From assembly GCA_030583605.1 (NCBI GenBank), contig CP129466.1, forward strand, positions 1,805,001-1,869,000: DNA of 64,000 bases. Direction: 5' to 3'. The notes under the pieces were generated by a model. That model was not told the origin of the DNA, did no database searches, and saw nothing but the letters and a program-made list of their open reading frames with translations. The number at the start of each line of letters is the position of its first letter. The stretch's first letter is position 1. Made by a program: the position numbers and the translations under genes. This stretch comes from Gammaproteobacteria bacterium. Lineage in GTDB: Bacteria; Pseudomonadota; Gammaproteobacteria; Steroidobacterales; GCA-2729495. Shown in pieces: positions 34,401 through 43,591 of this stretch.

Positions 34401-35102
34401 TCAGTAGCTGAGGATGACGCTGAAGCCGAGCAGCCAGGCCTGTTCGACGTTCTCGATGTCGTACCAGGTGCCTTCGCCGCGCAGGATCATGTGCTCGGTC
34501 GCCTGATAATTGAAGCCGATGCCACCGGCAAGGTCGGTGCCGTCGTCACTGACTGCGGAAGTCTGCGGCTCGACCGTGGGGATGACGCCGGGTGTCGGCG
34601 GGAAGTTCTCCGAAAAGGAGTTCTTGAATCTGAAGTCGCTGTCCCATGAGATGACGCCCAGCTTGCCGAACACCTCCCACGTGTCGGTAAGCGGAAAGCC
34701 GGCGAGACCGTAAACTTCCCAGCCATCGATCTCGTCCGTCATCACGAGTTGAATATCTGTCTCGGGCGCGACGCCGTAGGCAGGAACGTTCAGCGAGACT
34801 TCGTCCTCCGGTTCGCCGAGGTCGACATAACCGGCCTCGATGCCGAAGAACCGACCGACACGCAGTCCGCCGAAGACACGGAAGCCGAGGTCGGTGCCCT
34901 CGAACTTGTCGAGCCGCTGGCTTGCGAGCGTCGTGCAGGATGAGCCGCCGGCGTCACAATCGGCGGCGCTGAAGGTTACGTCGAGATCCTCCTCCAGGCG
35001 GGTGCCGCCGGCGCCGACTCCCGCGTACCAGCCGATATCGGCCAGCGCCGTCAGCGGCGCCACGGCTGCGGCCATTGCCAGGAGCAATTTGTGAATCGTC
35101 AT
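34401..35102 (-). CDS. OmpA/OmpW-like outer-membrane beta-barrel protein
   Basis: A 233-residue protein with a signal peptide (MTIHKLLLAMAAAVAPLTALA) and an eight-strand-type barrel pattern: DIGWYAGVGAGGTRLEEDL, LGFRVFGGLRVGRFFGIEAG, YGLAGFPLTDTWEVFGKLG, ending LLGFSVILSY with a terminal Tyr. A loop holds a Cys pair (DCDAGGSSC) that may form a disulfide. The ATG at 35102 begins the signal peptide; the frame is open further upstream but that stretch overlaps the next gene and is not coding-like. It probably shares a transcript with 35119-35730 (16 bases apart). Confidence 0.7.
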   Translation of the reverse strand: MTIHKLLLAMAAAVAPLTALADIGWYAGVGAGGTRLEEDLDVTFSAADCDAGGSSCTTLASQRLDKFEGTDLGFRVFGGLRVGRFFGIEAGYVDLGEPEDEVSLNVPAYGVAPETDIQLVMTDEIDGWEVYGLAGFPLTDTWEVFGKLGVISWDSDFRFKNSFSENFPPTPGVIPTVEPQTSAVSDDGTDLAGGIGFNYQATEHMILRGEGTWYDIENVEQAWLLGFSVILSY

Positions 35103-35118
35103 GTCGGTGGTCCCCGCG

Positions 35119-35730
35119 TCAGAAGAGGTTGTCGCCCAGGATGAAACGAACCCCGGCAAAGAGGCTGGTGTCCGTGTCGAACACCACGCCGCCGGCGCGC
35201 ACGGCCACCCACGGCGTGAGGTCGTAAACGATGCTGGCGCGTACTTCGGTGTTGGTGTCGTCACCGATGTCGTAGCGCATCACGCCAACCTGGATCTCGG
35301 CCCGGTCGGAGAGCATGTGGCGGACCGCCAATTCCGGCGCGAATCCATCGTCGTCCTCGTCGTCGATTTCCTGGTGGACCCAGTGGCCGCGCAGGATGAC
35401 GTCGCTGCTCCCCGCGAAGCGGTAGCTCAGGCCGGCGCCGAGTTCGTAGCAGGTGACGTCGAGATCGTCACTGTCCGTGTCGCCGTCGAAGTAGGCGCCG
35501 GTGAGATGCAGGAAATCCACGATACCGAGCGAGCCCTCGGCGGTGTACCCGGAAATGCCCTCCGGGTCGGGTTGAATGGCGCATTTCGCGTCGGCCCACT
35601 CGTAGCCGGCACCGGCATAGGTGTAGCGCGGCACGGGCACGTCGTCGGCGAGCGCCGCGGCGGACAGCAGCAGTACGCTGCCAATCAGCCCGCCCGCCGT
35701 TCGGGCGAGGTGTCTCGCGAAAAAACTCAT
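35119..35730 (-). CDS. Small outer-membrane beta-barrel protein, paralog of 31322-31969
   Basis: 203 residues with a signal peptide (FARHLARTAGGLIGSVLLLS-AAALA) and a porin-like barrel. AVRHMLSDRAEIQVGVM and the end FAGVRFILGDNLF resemble the protein at 31322-31969. The mature N-terminus (YTYAGAGYEWADAKCAI) carries one of two cysteines that may be disulfide-linked (the other is in DVTCYELG). The start at 35730 is placed at the signal peptide. It diverges from the TonB receptor gene at 36057; the 326-bp gap between them should hold both promoters. Confidence 0.65.
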   Translation of the reverse strand: MSFFARHLARTAGGLIGSVLLLSAAALADDVPVPRYTYAGAGYEWADAKCAIQPDPEGISGYTAEGSLGIVDFLHLTGAYFDGDTDSDDLDVTCYELGAGLSYRFAGSSDVILRGHWVHQEIDDEDDDGFAPELAVRHMLSDRAEIQVGVMRYDIGDDTNTEVRASIVYDLTPWVAVRAGGVVFDTDTSLFAGVRFILGDNLF

Positions 35731-36056
35731 GACATCCCCCCGGGAGCAATGGCCGCGAAATGTTCGTGCGGCCAACAGGGGCGGGACTATAGCGAATCGG
35801 TTTTGGGCTTACCACAACGTCAACTGGCGCCTCCAAGGGGCGGGCAGGACATCCCGAAGCGCATGGTTTAGGCTATCGCCGCGTGGCGGGCAGGGTGATC
35901 AGTATCGATCATCGGCGACATCCTGGCGCGGTAGGATCTGCTCCGGGATCGGCATCTCGAACAGCGCGGTGATCGTGGTGACAGACGCTGCCCAAGGCGC
36001 GGGGATCGGCTGCGGCGGAGCGGGCCGTGGCCGGACAGGCTAGCAGGGGAACCGAT
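35731..36056. other. Divergent intergenic region before the TonB receptor
   Basis: A 326-bp spacer between divergent genes. No protein is recognisable. It includes a near-palindrome TCAGTATCGATCATCGG at about 35897-35913, and a weak ribosome site (GCAGGGGAAC) just before the receptor ATG. No Fur-box-like sequence was noticed, so iron control of the receptor is not supported. Confidence 0.3.
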
Positions 36057-38975
36057 ATGTCCAGATGGCAGAGTTTGGCGATGCTCATCGTCGCTGTGGC
36101 CGGCGCGTGGCCGGTCGTCGCGGCATCGCAGATTGCGGAGATCGTGGTTACGACCCGCAAAAAGGAAGAGCGGCTGCAGGATGTTCCGATCGCCGTCACC
36201 GCCATCACCGCCGATCAGATCGCACGCCAGGGCGTCGCGGATCTCGGCGATGTGGTGAAGGCTTCACCCAGCGTGCAGTTCGATCGCAGCTTCGGCCCCT
36301 CGGACACCCGCATCACGATTCGCGGCCTGTCGAATACGCGAGGTCGTTCGAACGTAGCCTTCCTGGTGGACAATATCGACGTCACCACGGAGAACCTCAT
36401 CGTCGCCGGCTCCGGCCTGCTCGCGAACCGGCGTCTGTTGACCGACGTCGAGCGCATCGAGATCGTCAAGGGGCCGCAGAGCGCGCTGTACGGTCGGGCC
36501 GCGTTCGCCGGCGCCATCAACTACATCACCAAGGAGCCGGGCGACGTCTTCGAAGGCAACACCCGCGTGGATTTCGCGGACGATGGATTCCAGCAGGTCG
36601 ATGGCGCGTTCGGCGGGCCGGTCACCGATGCCATCGGTATGCGTGTCACCGGGTTCTGGTACAACCAGGACGGCCACTACGTGAATATGATGTCCGGCGA
36701 TGACGTGGGCGGGAGTGACGGCTCCGGCGCGGCGCTGACGACGGTGGTGCGGCCGAACGACATCACCAAGATCAAGCTGCGTGCCGAGTACAGCCAGGAA
36801 GACTACGACCCGCTGCCCAATATCCGAGTCGGCGGCGGCTGGCAGGACTTTCCGGGTGCGCGCCTGTACGAGTACCCCGAGGCGATGCTCCAGAACGCCC
36901 GCAATCGTGTCGGTACTCCGTCCCTGGTGGACATCAATGCCCTCGGCGCGAGCGGCTCGACCGAGAGCACCGGCTTCCTCGACTTCAACCAGTATTGTCC
37001 AGAGCGGTTGAAGGACCCCGGCAAGGGGCCCGGGTTGTGCCTGCCGTCGAGTTTCGGCGATGCCGGCGGCGCTGTCGTGAGGCACAGCGAGAACCCGCTG
37101 ACCGGGCAGGATTTCGACGGCACGGACCTCGAAACCTTCCGGCTCAGCTCGATCGTAAGCTTTGACATGGACGGCGGCATGCTGACGTCGTACACCGGCT
37201 GGACCAATTTCGATGCGGACGACGCATACGATCAGGACTGGCAGGCGGAGGGGCTCGATTACCGCTACACGCCGCCGGGCGGGACGCCGGCCGACTATCC
37301 GGCGACGCCATCGCCCGGTTTCTACAACGGCCGCATCGCCGATCAACTCACCGCGAGCCAGATCGCCAACACCACCTCGGAGGTGGACCAGTTCAGCCAG
37401 GAACTGCGCTTCGCCTCCCGGCTCGATGGCCCGCTGCAGTACACGGTCGGAGGATTGTTCTGGGACGAAACCCGCAGCCTGTACGACCGCAACGCGATCA
37501 TCGCGTGCATGCCGCTCGACAAGGTCGGCGTGCTGTCGGTGAATCCGGACGGGAGCTTCAACTTCCCGGAGTTCTTCTTCCAGGCCAATCCGTCGCAGGG
37601 CAATACCACCGGCAGCGTCTGCGACGGTGGCACCTTCAACGGCAACCCGACCGTGATCGGCTGGCAGGAGTACTACCGCCAGCAGCAGCCACAGGCACCG
37701 ACGTACTGGCGCGCAGATACCCGTCACTGGTCCTTCTACGGCAAGCTGGAATGGGCGATTACCGACGACTGGACGATCGAGTTCGAGGAGCGTTTTGTAT
37801 CCGAGCGCTTTCGCCTGCTGAAGCCCAACCAGAGCACCTGCACCACGCTCGGTTACATCTCGGTCATCGGCTCGTCCCTGCGGCAGGAACGACCGGGCGA
37901 CCCCTTCGACGCGGTCTGCCCCTGGCAGGAGATCACCGACCCGGGGGCCGGTTACAACGATGGCATCATCACCAATGCCGACAGTATCCGTACGCTCGAG
38001 GCGTCCACCAGCTCTCACTTCAACACACCGAAGGCGACACTGAACTGGAAGGCGGCCCCCGATTCGCTGGTCTTTTTCTCCTGGGCCCGCGCGCAAAAGC
38101 CAGGCGGCATCAATACCCTGACCGGCGGCGGAGCGCCGGTGACCCGGAAAGACGAGCTGTTCGAGCCGGAAAAGCTCGAAGCCTGGGAGCTCGGCACCAA
38201 GAACATGTTCGATGTCGGCGGTTCGCTGCTCGCGAACGTCACGCTCTTCTTCCAGGACTACACCGACAAGCAGACCAATACGCAGGTGATCGATGCCTCC
38301 GGAGTGGCAGCGCCCAAGGTGCTGAACGCATCGGGCGCGGAGATCTGGGGTGCGGAATTCGAGTTCACCTGGCAGCCTGACCTCATCGAGGGGCTGGTAC
38401 TGGATGCGGCATATACCTACCTCGATGCGGAGTACACCGAGTTCATCGACGACGTGACGAGCGTGCAGCGCATGGCCTACCTGGGCGATTGCACGCTGGT
38501 GTACAAGGGCGCGGGCGGCGTGGAACTGCCCGCAGGCGATGCGGGGATCACCTCGGCGTTCTGCCGCGCGGACCTCAGCGGGAACAAGCTGGAACGCACT
38601 CCGGAGCATGCCGTGGCGTTGTCCGCCAGTTACACGCGACCGTTGCTCGATACGGGTCTCGATCTGCTGCTGCAGACCAATGCAAACTGGACGGATGACC
38701 GGTACTCGGACCAGGATAACGGCGCATATTTCGAGTCGTACTGGCTCGTGGACTTACGCGCCGGGCTCACGGGGCCGAGGTACGAGATCCTCGCCTACGT
38801 GGATAACGTATTCGATGACGACACCATCCGCAGCGGCGGTTCGGGCCCGGATTTCGGGCGACAGGTCGCCGAGACGGCCTTCACGGCCGGTCTCGGCGTA
38901 AGCCATTTCTTCGGTACCTTGCCCGACCCCCGGATCTTTGGCGTGCGGGCGACCTACCGGTTTGGCGCGCATTAG
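36057..38975 (+). CDS. TonB-dependent outer-membrane receptor
   Basis: A 972-residue receptor of the FecA/CirA superfamily that imports a ligand using TonB energy. After a signal peptide (LAMLIVAVAGAWPVVAAS), the segment EIVVTTRKKEERLQDVPIAV is the start of the plug, with ITIRGLSN and VERIEIVKGPQSALYGRAAF following, then a 22-strand barrel ending RIFGVRATYRFGAH. Type and length fit receptors of Sphingomonad/Xanthomonad style for sugars, aromatics or terpenoids rather than classical siderophores, but the ligand is unknown. The fragment at 371-937 is a relative. It lies upstream of the HMG-CoA synthase-like gene and the molybdoenzyme operon, so it may feed that pathway (inference). Confidence 0.9.
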   Translation: MSRWQSLAMLIVAVAGAWPVVAASQIAEIVVTTRKKEERLQDVPIAVTAITADQIARQGVADLGDVVKASPSVQFDRSFGPSDTRITIRGLSNTRGRSNVAFLVDNIDVTTENLIVAGSGLLANRRLLTDVERIEIVKGPQSALYGRAAFAGAINYITKEPGDVFEGNTRVDFADDGFQQVDGAFGGPVTDAIGMRVTGFWYNQDGHYVNMMSGDDVGGSDGSGAALTTVVRPNDITKIKLRAEYSQEDYDPLPNIRVGGGWQDFPGARLYEYPEAMLQNARNRVGTPSLVDINALGASGSTESTGFLDFNQYCPERLKDPGKGPGLCLPSSFGDAGGAVVRHSENPLTGQDFDGTDLETFRLSSIVSFDMDGGMLTSYTGWTNFDADDAYDQDWQAEGLDYRYTPPGGTPADYPATPSPGFYNGRIADQLTASQIANTTSEVDQFSQELRFASRLDGPLQYTVGGLFWDETRSLYDRNAIIACMPLDKVGVLSVNPDGSFNFPEFFFQANPSQGNTTGSVCDGGTFNGNPTVIGWQEYYRQQQPQAPTYWRADTRHWSFYGKLEWAITDDWTIEFEERFVSERFRLLKPNQSTCTTLGYISVIGSSLRQERPGDPFDAVCPWQEITDPGAGYNDGIITNADSIRTLEASTSSHFNTPKATLNWKAAPDSLVFFSWARAQKPGGINTLTGGGAPVTRKDELFEPEKLEAWELGTKNMFDVGGSLLANVTLFFQDYTDKQTNTQVIDASGVAAPKVLNASGAEIWGAEFEFTWQPDLIEGLVLDAAYTYLDAEYTEFIDDVTSVQRMAYLGDCTLVYKGAGGVELPAGDAGITSAFCRADLSGNKLERTPEHAVALSASYTRPLLDTGLDLLLQTNANWTDDRYSDQDNGAYFESYWLVDLRAGLTGPRYEILAYVDNVFDDDTIRSGGSGPDFGRQVAETAFTAGLGVSHFFGTLPDPRIFGVRATYRFGAH

Positions 38976-39184
38976 GTTCGGCGCGGCCCTCCGGCAGGCG
39001 GGGCCTCACGCGGCAGCGGCTCTGCGCAAGGCGACAGTGACCGCCGATCTGGCCGGCGAATCCACGGCAGGAGCGGACGCATTCGGGCCGGATCCCGACG
39101 CGCGCGGGGCCGGGCCGCGCGGCTTTCGGCACCCGTTGCACTCCTTTAAGATGGCGCCGCTGTAACGTCTACCGGGGAGCCCGC
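38976..39184 (+). promoter_or_regulatory. Spacer with likely promoter of the HMG-CoA synthase-like gene
   Basis: The 209-bp gap contains GC-rich hairpins after the receptor stop (possible factor-independent arrest without T tract) and, at 39141-39153, CTCCTTTAAGATG. This resembles CTCCTTTAATATC before the NMO-like gene and lies the same distance (33-34 bases) from the start codon, suggesting a shared -10-type element. Confidence 0.4.
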
Positions 39185-40657
39185 TTGGCTTCTTTGCAAC
39201 ACAAGCCTGTATCAGTCGGGATTTCCGGCTTTGCGGCGTATTTGCCGCCGTACCGCGTGGACCTGCGGCGCTGGTGCGAGTGGACGGGCGCTTCATGGGA
39301 CAAGGTGCGCACGGTCGTGGGTACCGGTTTCCGCATGCCAGGTGCCGACCAGAGCGTCTACACGATGGCGGCGACCGCAGCCTTGCGCCTGCTGGACCAG
39401 TACGACGTAGACCCGCAGCGGGTGCGCTACCTCGCGCTCGGCACCGAATCGAGCACGGACAATTCGGCCGGTGCAGTCATCGTGCGGGGCATGCTGGATG
39501 CGGCGCTGCGCGAACGCGGCCTCGCGCCGCTCAACCGCCACTGCGAGGTGCCGGAGTTCAAGCACGCCTGCCTGGGCGGCGTGTATGCCATGAAGAGCGC
39601 CCTGCGTTTCCTCGCCACCGAACCCGGCGACGCGGCGGCCATTGTTGTCAGCGCCGATGTGGCGAAGTACGACCTTGGCAGCTCGGGTGAGCCCACCCAG
39701 GGCGCAGGTGCGGTGGCGATGCTGATCGAGAAATCACCGCGGCTCCTGGCGGTGGATCTCGGCGCCTGCGGCAGCGCATCGGCCTACCGGGCCGTGGACT
39801 TTCGCAAGCCGATGATGCGCATCAACGGCAACGGCACCTACTTCCGGGAAACCCCGGTGTTCAACGGCAAGTACTCGACCACCTGTTACCTCGACGAGGC
39901 CTTGCAGGCGCTGCGTGACATGTTGTCGCGCATGAAACGCGATCCGCGCGAGTATTTCCGCTCGGTGCGGGCGGTATTCATGCACCGCCCCTACGAGCGC
40001 ATGCCATTGAACGCCTTGTGCTTCAGTTATCTGTCCGGGCTGGCGAAGAACGACGGTGCCGGGCGTACCGAGCTGACCGGCTATTGCGAGGCAGCCGGGC
40101 TGCGCGTCGATGACGTGGTCGACGAACTGCGCTCGACACCCGACATTCTCGGTTTTGCCCTGGAGGGCGAACTGGAGCGGGATCCGTGGCCGCTGACGAT
40201 GCGGCTGCTGCGTGAGTTCCGCGCCCAGCCGGTGTATCGGGACGTGGTCGCCGCCAAGCTGGAACTCGGCGCACTGCCGATGCGCGAACTCGGCAACCTG
40301 TACTCTGCTTCGCTGTTTGCCTGGATGGCCGCCGGACTGGAAGAAGCCGCCGGCAAGCAACTCGATCTCGCTAACCAGGAAGTGCTGGCGCTCGGCTACG
40401 GCAGCGGCGATGCAGCCGAGGCCATCCCGATGCGCACGGTGCCGCACTGGACGGATGCAGCCGCGCGAATTGGCTTTGCCGGAGCGCTCCAGCCGAGCGT
40501 GAACCTCACCCGCGAGGAGTACGAAGGCCTGCATCGCACCGGCCGCGGGCCGGTCCCGGTGGCCGGACGCGAGGAGTTCGTGATCGAGCGGGTCGGTAGC
40601 AGCACCGCACCCGAATATGCCGACGAGGGTATCGAGTTCTACCGCTACGTCAGGTAG
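39185..40657 (+). CDS. Hydroxymethylglutaryl-CoA synthase family protein
   Basis: A 490-residue thiolase-fold enzyme that would condense acetyl-CoA with acetoacetyl-CoA or a related acyl chain. Catalytic residues are in place: E88 (LGTESSTDN), C129 (EFKHACLGGVYAM) and H267 (VFMHRPYERMPLNAL). The start is a TTG at 39185 preceded by ACCGGGGAGC; no better start exists upstream. It is longer than Gram-positive MvaS (about 390). No HMG-CoA reductase or mevalonate kinases occur in the window, so a mevalonate role is not established; beta-branching or a degradative role is also possible. A prenyltransferase gene follows 138 bases later. Confidence 0.82.
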   Translation: MASLQHKPVSVGISGFAAYLPPYRVDLRRWCEWTGASWDKVRTVVGTGFRMPGADQSVYTMAATAALRLLDQYDVDPQRVRYLALGTESSTDNSAGAVIVRGMLDAALRERGLAPLNRHCEVPEFKHACLGGVYAMKSALRFLATEPGDAAAIVVSADVAKYDLGSSGEPTQGAGAVAMLIEKSPRLLAVDLGACGSASAYRAVDFRKPMMRINGNGTYFRETPVFNGKYSTTCYLDEALQALRDMLSRMKRDPREYFRSVRAVFMHRPYERMPLNALCFSYLSGLAKNDGAGRTELTGYCEAAGLRVDDVVDELRSTPDILGFALEGELERDPWPLTMRLLREFRAQPVYRDVVAAKLELGALPMRELGNLYSASLFAWMAAGLEEAAGKQLDLANQEVLALGYGSGDAAEAIPMRTVPHWTDAAARIGFAGALQPSVNLTREEYEGLHRTGRGPVPVAGREEFVIERVGSSTAPEYADEGIEFYRYVR

Positions 40658-40795
40658 CCGGGGAGCAGCCGTTCGGCGCCGAGGTGTTTGCAGGGTGACC
40701 CGAGGGCGCTCAGCGAGCGTCTCGCTTCGCAGGGTCATGGCGGTGTTCGCCTCGCCGCGGATGGCGTGCGGTGCAGCCGTCAGCCGGCCACGGCC

Positions 40796-41695
40796 ATGAG
40801 GGTGACAGTGACAGAACGGAGCCGCCGCTACAGGACGCGCGTCGAGCTGGCGCTCGAGCGGAGCCTGCCGGCGGGAAGCACGCACCCGGCGCGATTCCAC
40901 ACCGCGTTGCGCTACGCAGTGCTCGGCGGCGGCAAGCGCCTGCGCCCCGCGCTGGTGTACGCGACCGGGGAGTGCATCGGGATCGAGCCACAGCGGCTCG
41001 ACGCGATAGCGCTTGCCGTGGAGTTCGTGCATGCCTATTCGCTGGCGCACGATGACCTGCCGGCCATGGACGATGACACGCTGCGCCGCGGACAGCCAAC
41101 CGTGCATGTCGCCTTCGACGAAGCCACGGCGATCCTTGTGGGCGATGCCCTGCAGGCCCATGCGTACAGCATCCTGGCTGACCACCCAGCCATGGAGGCT
41201 GCCCCTGCCGTGCGCCGCCAGCTGGTTCTGGACCTGGCCCTCGCCAGCGGATCGGAAGGGATGGTGGGCGGGCAGATGATGGACGTGGAGACGACCGGGG
41301 CGACCGGCATCGCGGCGGCCCAGCTCGATGAACTCTACGCCCGCAAGACCGGAGCGCTGCTGCGCGCCGCCGTCATCATGCCCTCGCGTCTGCGCCCGGA
41401 TCTGGGCGTCACCAGCATGGCGGCCCTCGAGACGTTCGCGCGTTCACTCGGGCTCGCCTACCAGGTCGCCGATGATCTGCTCGACATCGAGAGCCCGGCC
41501 GCGGTGAGCGGGAAGCCGCAAGGGTCCGACCTGCGCCACGGCAAGGCAACGGTACCGGCATTGCTCGGTGTCGAGGCCAGCCGGCAGCGGCTGCACACGC
41601 TGCGGGATCAGGCACTGGCCGCGCTGGCGCCATTCGGCGCGGAGGCCGATGCGCTGCGGGAGATCTGCGAGCAGGCGACGCGACGCAATCATTGA
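40796..41695 (+). CDS. ispA: Polyprenyl synthetase, farnesyl-diphosphate synthase type
   Basis: Condenses dimethylallyl or geranyl diphosphate with isopentenyl diphosphate. The 299 residues have the first Asp-rich motif in LAHDDLPAMDDDTLRRGQPT and the second in AYQVADDLLDIES, with the GGKRLRPALVYATGE segment and KTGALLRAAV between. These are the marks of bacterial IspA. The ATG at 40796 begins MRVTVTERSRRY; longer starts have no support. It ends 26 bases from a convergent membrane-protein gene. Confidence 0.92.
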   Translation: MRVTVTERSRRYRTRVELALERSLPAGSTHPARFHTALRYAVLGGGKRLRPALVYATGECIGIEPQRLDAIALAVEFVHAYSLAHDDLPAMDDDTLRRGQPTVHVAFDEATAILVGDALQAHAYSILADHPAMEAAPAVRRQLVLDLALASGSEGMVGGQMMDVETTGATGIAAAQLDELYARKTGALLRAAVIMPSRLRPDLGVTSMAALETFARSLGLAYQVADDLLDIESPAAVSGKPQGSDLRHGKATVPALLGVEASRQRLHTLRDQALAALAPFGAEADALREICEQATRRNH

Positions 41696-41721
41696 CCGGT
41701 CGCAGGCAGGGCGAAGGCCGG

Positions 41722-42480
41722 TCAGGCGGTACGCAGCATCCTGCCCATGGCGGCGAAGCACATGTTTGCGGCAAGCGCGACGGCCGCAAGACCGGCGAGA
41801 AACGCCGGCCCGATCGCTTCGGGCCGCACGACACCGATGCAACCGACGATCAGGATCAGCGTGTAACTGGTAAACACCCAGAACATGGTGGTGCGCATGC
41901 CGCCGCAGATCGCCGTTTCGACGGACGCCGTGGAACCCTCGACGACCAGTCGTCCGAAGGCGGCGCCGACCGGGACGAAGGCTGCTTCGATGCCGAGCAC
42001 CGTCAGGTTGATCAACCCGTAGAGGGCAACCTTGGACGCGAGCCAGCGCGACTCGAACGGACCGGCGCCGAAATACGACCAGGCGCCAATCAGCAGCAGC
42101 GCACCGCCGAGTACACCGATGATCCCGCGGTTCGCCGCGGCGAGGGTCCGGCCGTAAGGTCGGTCGGCGTAGTGCGCACCACCGAGGCTGATCGACAACC
42201 AGGCGAGCGTGAACAGCCACACGCCGGCGTAGCCCGCGTCGGATATCTCCAGCAGGTTCGCCTGCCGCGACAAGGCGACACCGGTAGGCAGTGCCAGCGC
42301 CCACATCGCCCGTGGCAGCAGTTCGATCAGCAATGCCATCCTGACCAGCATGAGGCGGGTCTCGAGGGTGAGCCGGCTGTCGGTGGACTTGCGCGCCGCC
42401 AGCATCACGCCCATGTCGGTGCCGACCCAGAAGACGAACATCAGGATGTGCAGGTAGCTCCAGGTCTCCATGGACGACAT
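41722..42480 (-). CDS. Multi-helix membrane protein, paralog of 50556-51335
   Basis: A 252-residue protein with about seven hydrophobic helices. The N-terminal segment YLHILMFVFWVGTDMGVMLA aligns with YAHLLVFVFWLGADLGAFLC of the protein at 50556-51335, and the next helices (LPRAMWALALPTGVALS against APRIAASLMLTVGGVLT) also match. His and Arg residues within helices suggest a heme- or metal-binding CopD-like membrane protein, but this is inference. It is transcribed divergently from the bicupin operon; the 205-bp spacer should carry both promoters. Confidence 0.6.
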   Translation of the reverse strand: MSSMETWSYLHILMFVFWVGTDMGVMLAARKSTDSRLTLETRLMLVRMALLIELLPRAMWALALPTGVALSRQANLLEISDAGYAGVWLFTLAWLSISLGGAHYADRPYGRTLAAANRGIIGVLGGALLLIGAWSYFGAGPFESRWLASKVALYGLINLTVLGIEAAFVPVGAAFGRLVVEGSTASVETAICGGMRTTMFWVFTSYTLILIVGCIGVVRPEAIGPAFLAGLAAVALAANMCFAAMGRMLRTA

Positions 42481-42685
42481 GCGCGGCCCTCCGGGTGCGG
42501 TGCGTCCATGCTAGCAGGGGCGGCCGTCGGCACGAGCGCGACATGCCTGGCAGCCGCGGCAACGACCACGTAGCGGGTCGGTCGTGAATTCGGGTGACGG
42601 CACCGACTGCCACTCTTAATATTCGTGGCAGAGCAGAGCGGATGAAGCGGGCCCGGTCCGGAGTGGGCCCAGGCGAGGAGGGCTA
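42481..42685. promoter_or_regulatory. Divergent promoter region of the molybdoenzyme operon
   Basis: A 205-bp spacer. CTCTTAATATTC at 42613-42624 is a probable -10 region for the rightward operon, similar to the elements at 32912 and 39141. GCCACTCTTAATATTCGTGG C also makes a short inverted repeat (GCCAC / GTGGC, 42610-42629) around the -10, which could be an operator. The bicupin ATG at 42686 has a GAGGAGGG ribosome site. Confidence 0.4.
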
Positions 42686-43591
42686 ATGAGACCCCACGTG
42701 GAACTGATCCAGCAGGCCGATCTGTGCTGGCACGACGCCGAATTGCCGCGCGGCGAGGGCCGTGCCCGGCAGCGCAACATGTCCTACGACGAAGAAGACG
42801 GCAGCGCCTCGACCAGGGTCTGCTTCGACTCCGCCTGGCAGCGCCCTGGCGGCTATCACCACGCTGACACGGAATGGTACGTGCTGGGCGGTGAGGTGCG
42901 TCTCGGCGAGCGTCGCCTCGGCAGGGGACACTACTTCCGGGCGCCGGCCGGCCTGCGAGTGCCGCCCATGTCGGTCAGGGCCGGGACGGAAGTGCTGTTG
43001 TTCCGCGAGTATGGTGACTGGGCGTTCACCGTGTCGGCGAAGAACCGCTCGACATTCGTGCCACGTGGCCTCAATACGTCATCGCGCGAAGCCGGGCAGC
43101 TCACGGTGCTCGATGCAGCGCGCCTGGAGTGGATGCCGAACATCTACGAGGGCGACACGCAGCGCTACCTGAAGCTCAAGATGCTCTATCACGATCCGGC
43201 GCCAAGCGACGATCCGCGCAAGGGCTTCATGACGATGCTCTGCTGGGCTCCGCCGGGCTGGTCGGACTCGCGCATGGTCCATCACCCGGTATTCGAAGAG
43301 GCCTACAGCATCGAGGGCCATCTCGACTATAACTTCGGCAGGCTCGGCGAGGGCACTTATTTCTTCCGGCCGGCAAAGGTCAAGCATGGCCATTTCACCG
43401 CCGGCGAGGAGAAGGGCTACATGGGTATTTTCCGGCTGGATGGCAGTCTCGTGAACTGGATCACCGTCGAGGAGCGGGTCGTCGTCGAAGGCAAGGCGCT
43501 CAATTACGACCCGGTTACGCAGGCGCCGTTGATCGCCGGTATCCCGGTTCGTTCGCGATCCACTGGTCCATGGGATCTGGATGGCTGGTGA
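42686..43591 (+). CDS. Bicupin protein (DUF4437/ChrR-like)
   Basis: The 301 residues contain two cupin domains. The first (about 45-105) has metal-ligand pattern GGYHHADTEWYVLGGEVRLG; the second (about 195-255) has MVHHPVFEEAYSIEGHLDYN and later KHGHF. Both sets of His/Glu ligands are present, so two metal sites are likely. Bicupins of this kind act as dioxygenases, isomerases or sensors; the substrate is unknown. It is the first gene of the seven-gene operon and its stop overlaps the next start (TGATG). Confidence 0.7.
   Translation: MRPHVELIQQADLCWHDAELPRGEGRARQRNMSYDEEDGSASTRVCFDSAWQRPGGYHHADTEWYVLGGEVRLGERRLGRGHYFRAPAGLRVPPMSVRAGTEVLLFREYGDWAFTVSAKNRSTFVPRGLNTSSREAGQLTVLDAARLEWMPNIYEGDTQRYLKLKMLYHDPAPSDDPRKGFMTMLCWAPPGWSDSRMVHHPVFEEAYSIEGHLDYNFGRLGEGTYFFRPAKVKHGHFTAGEEKGYMGIFRLDGSLVNWITVEERVVVEGKALNYDPVTQAPLIAGIPVRSRSTGPWDLDGW

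Noticed and set aside
35731..36056. Fur box before the TonB receptor
   Set aside because: No stretch close to the GATAATGATAATCATTATC consensus was found; iron regulation is not supported.
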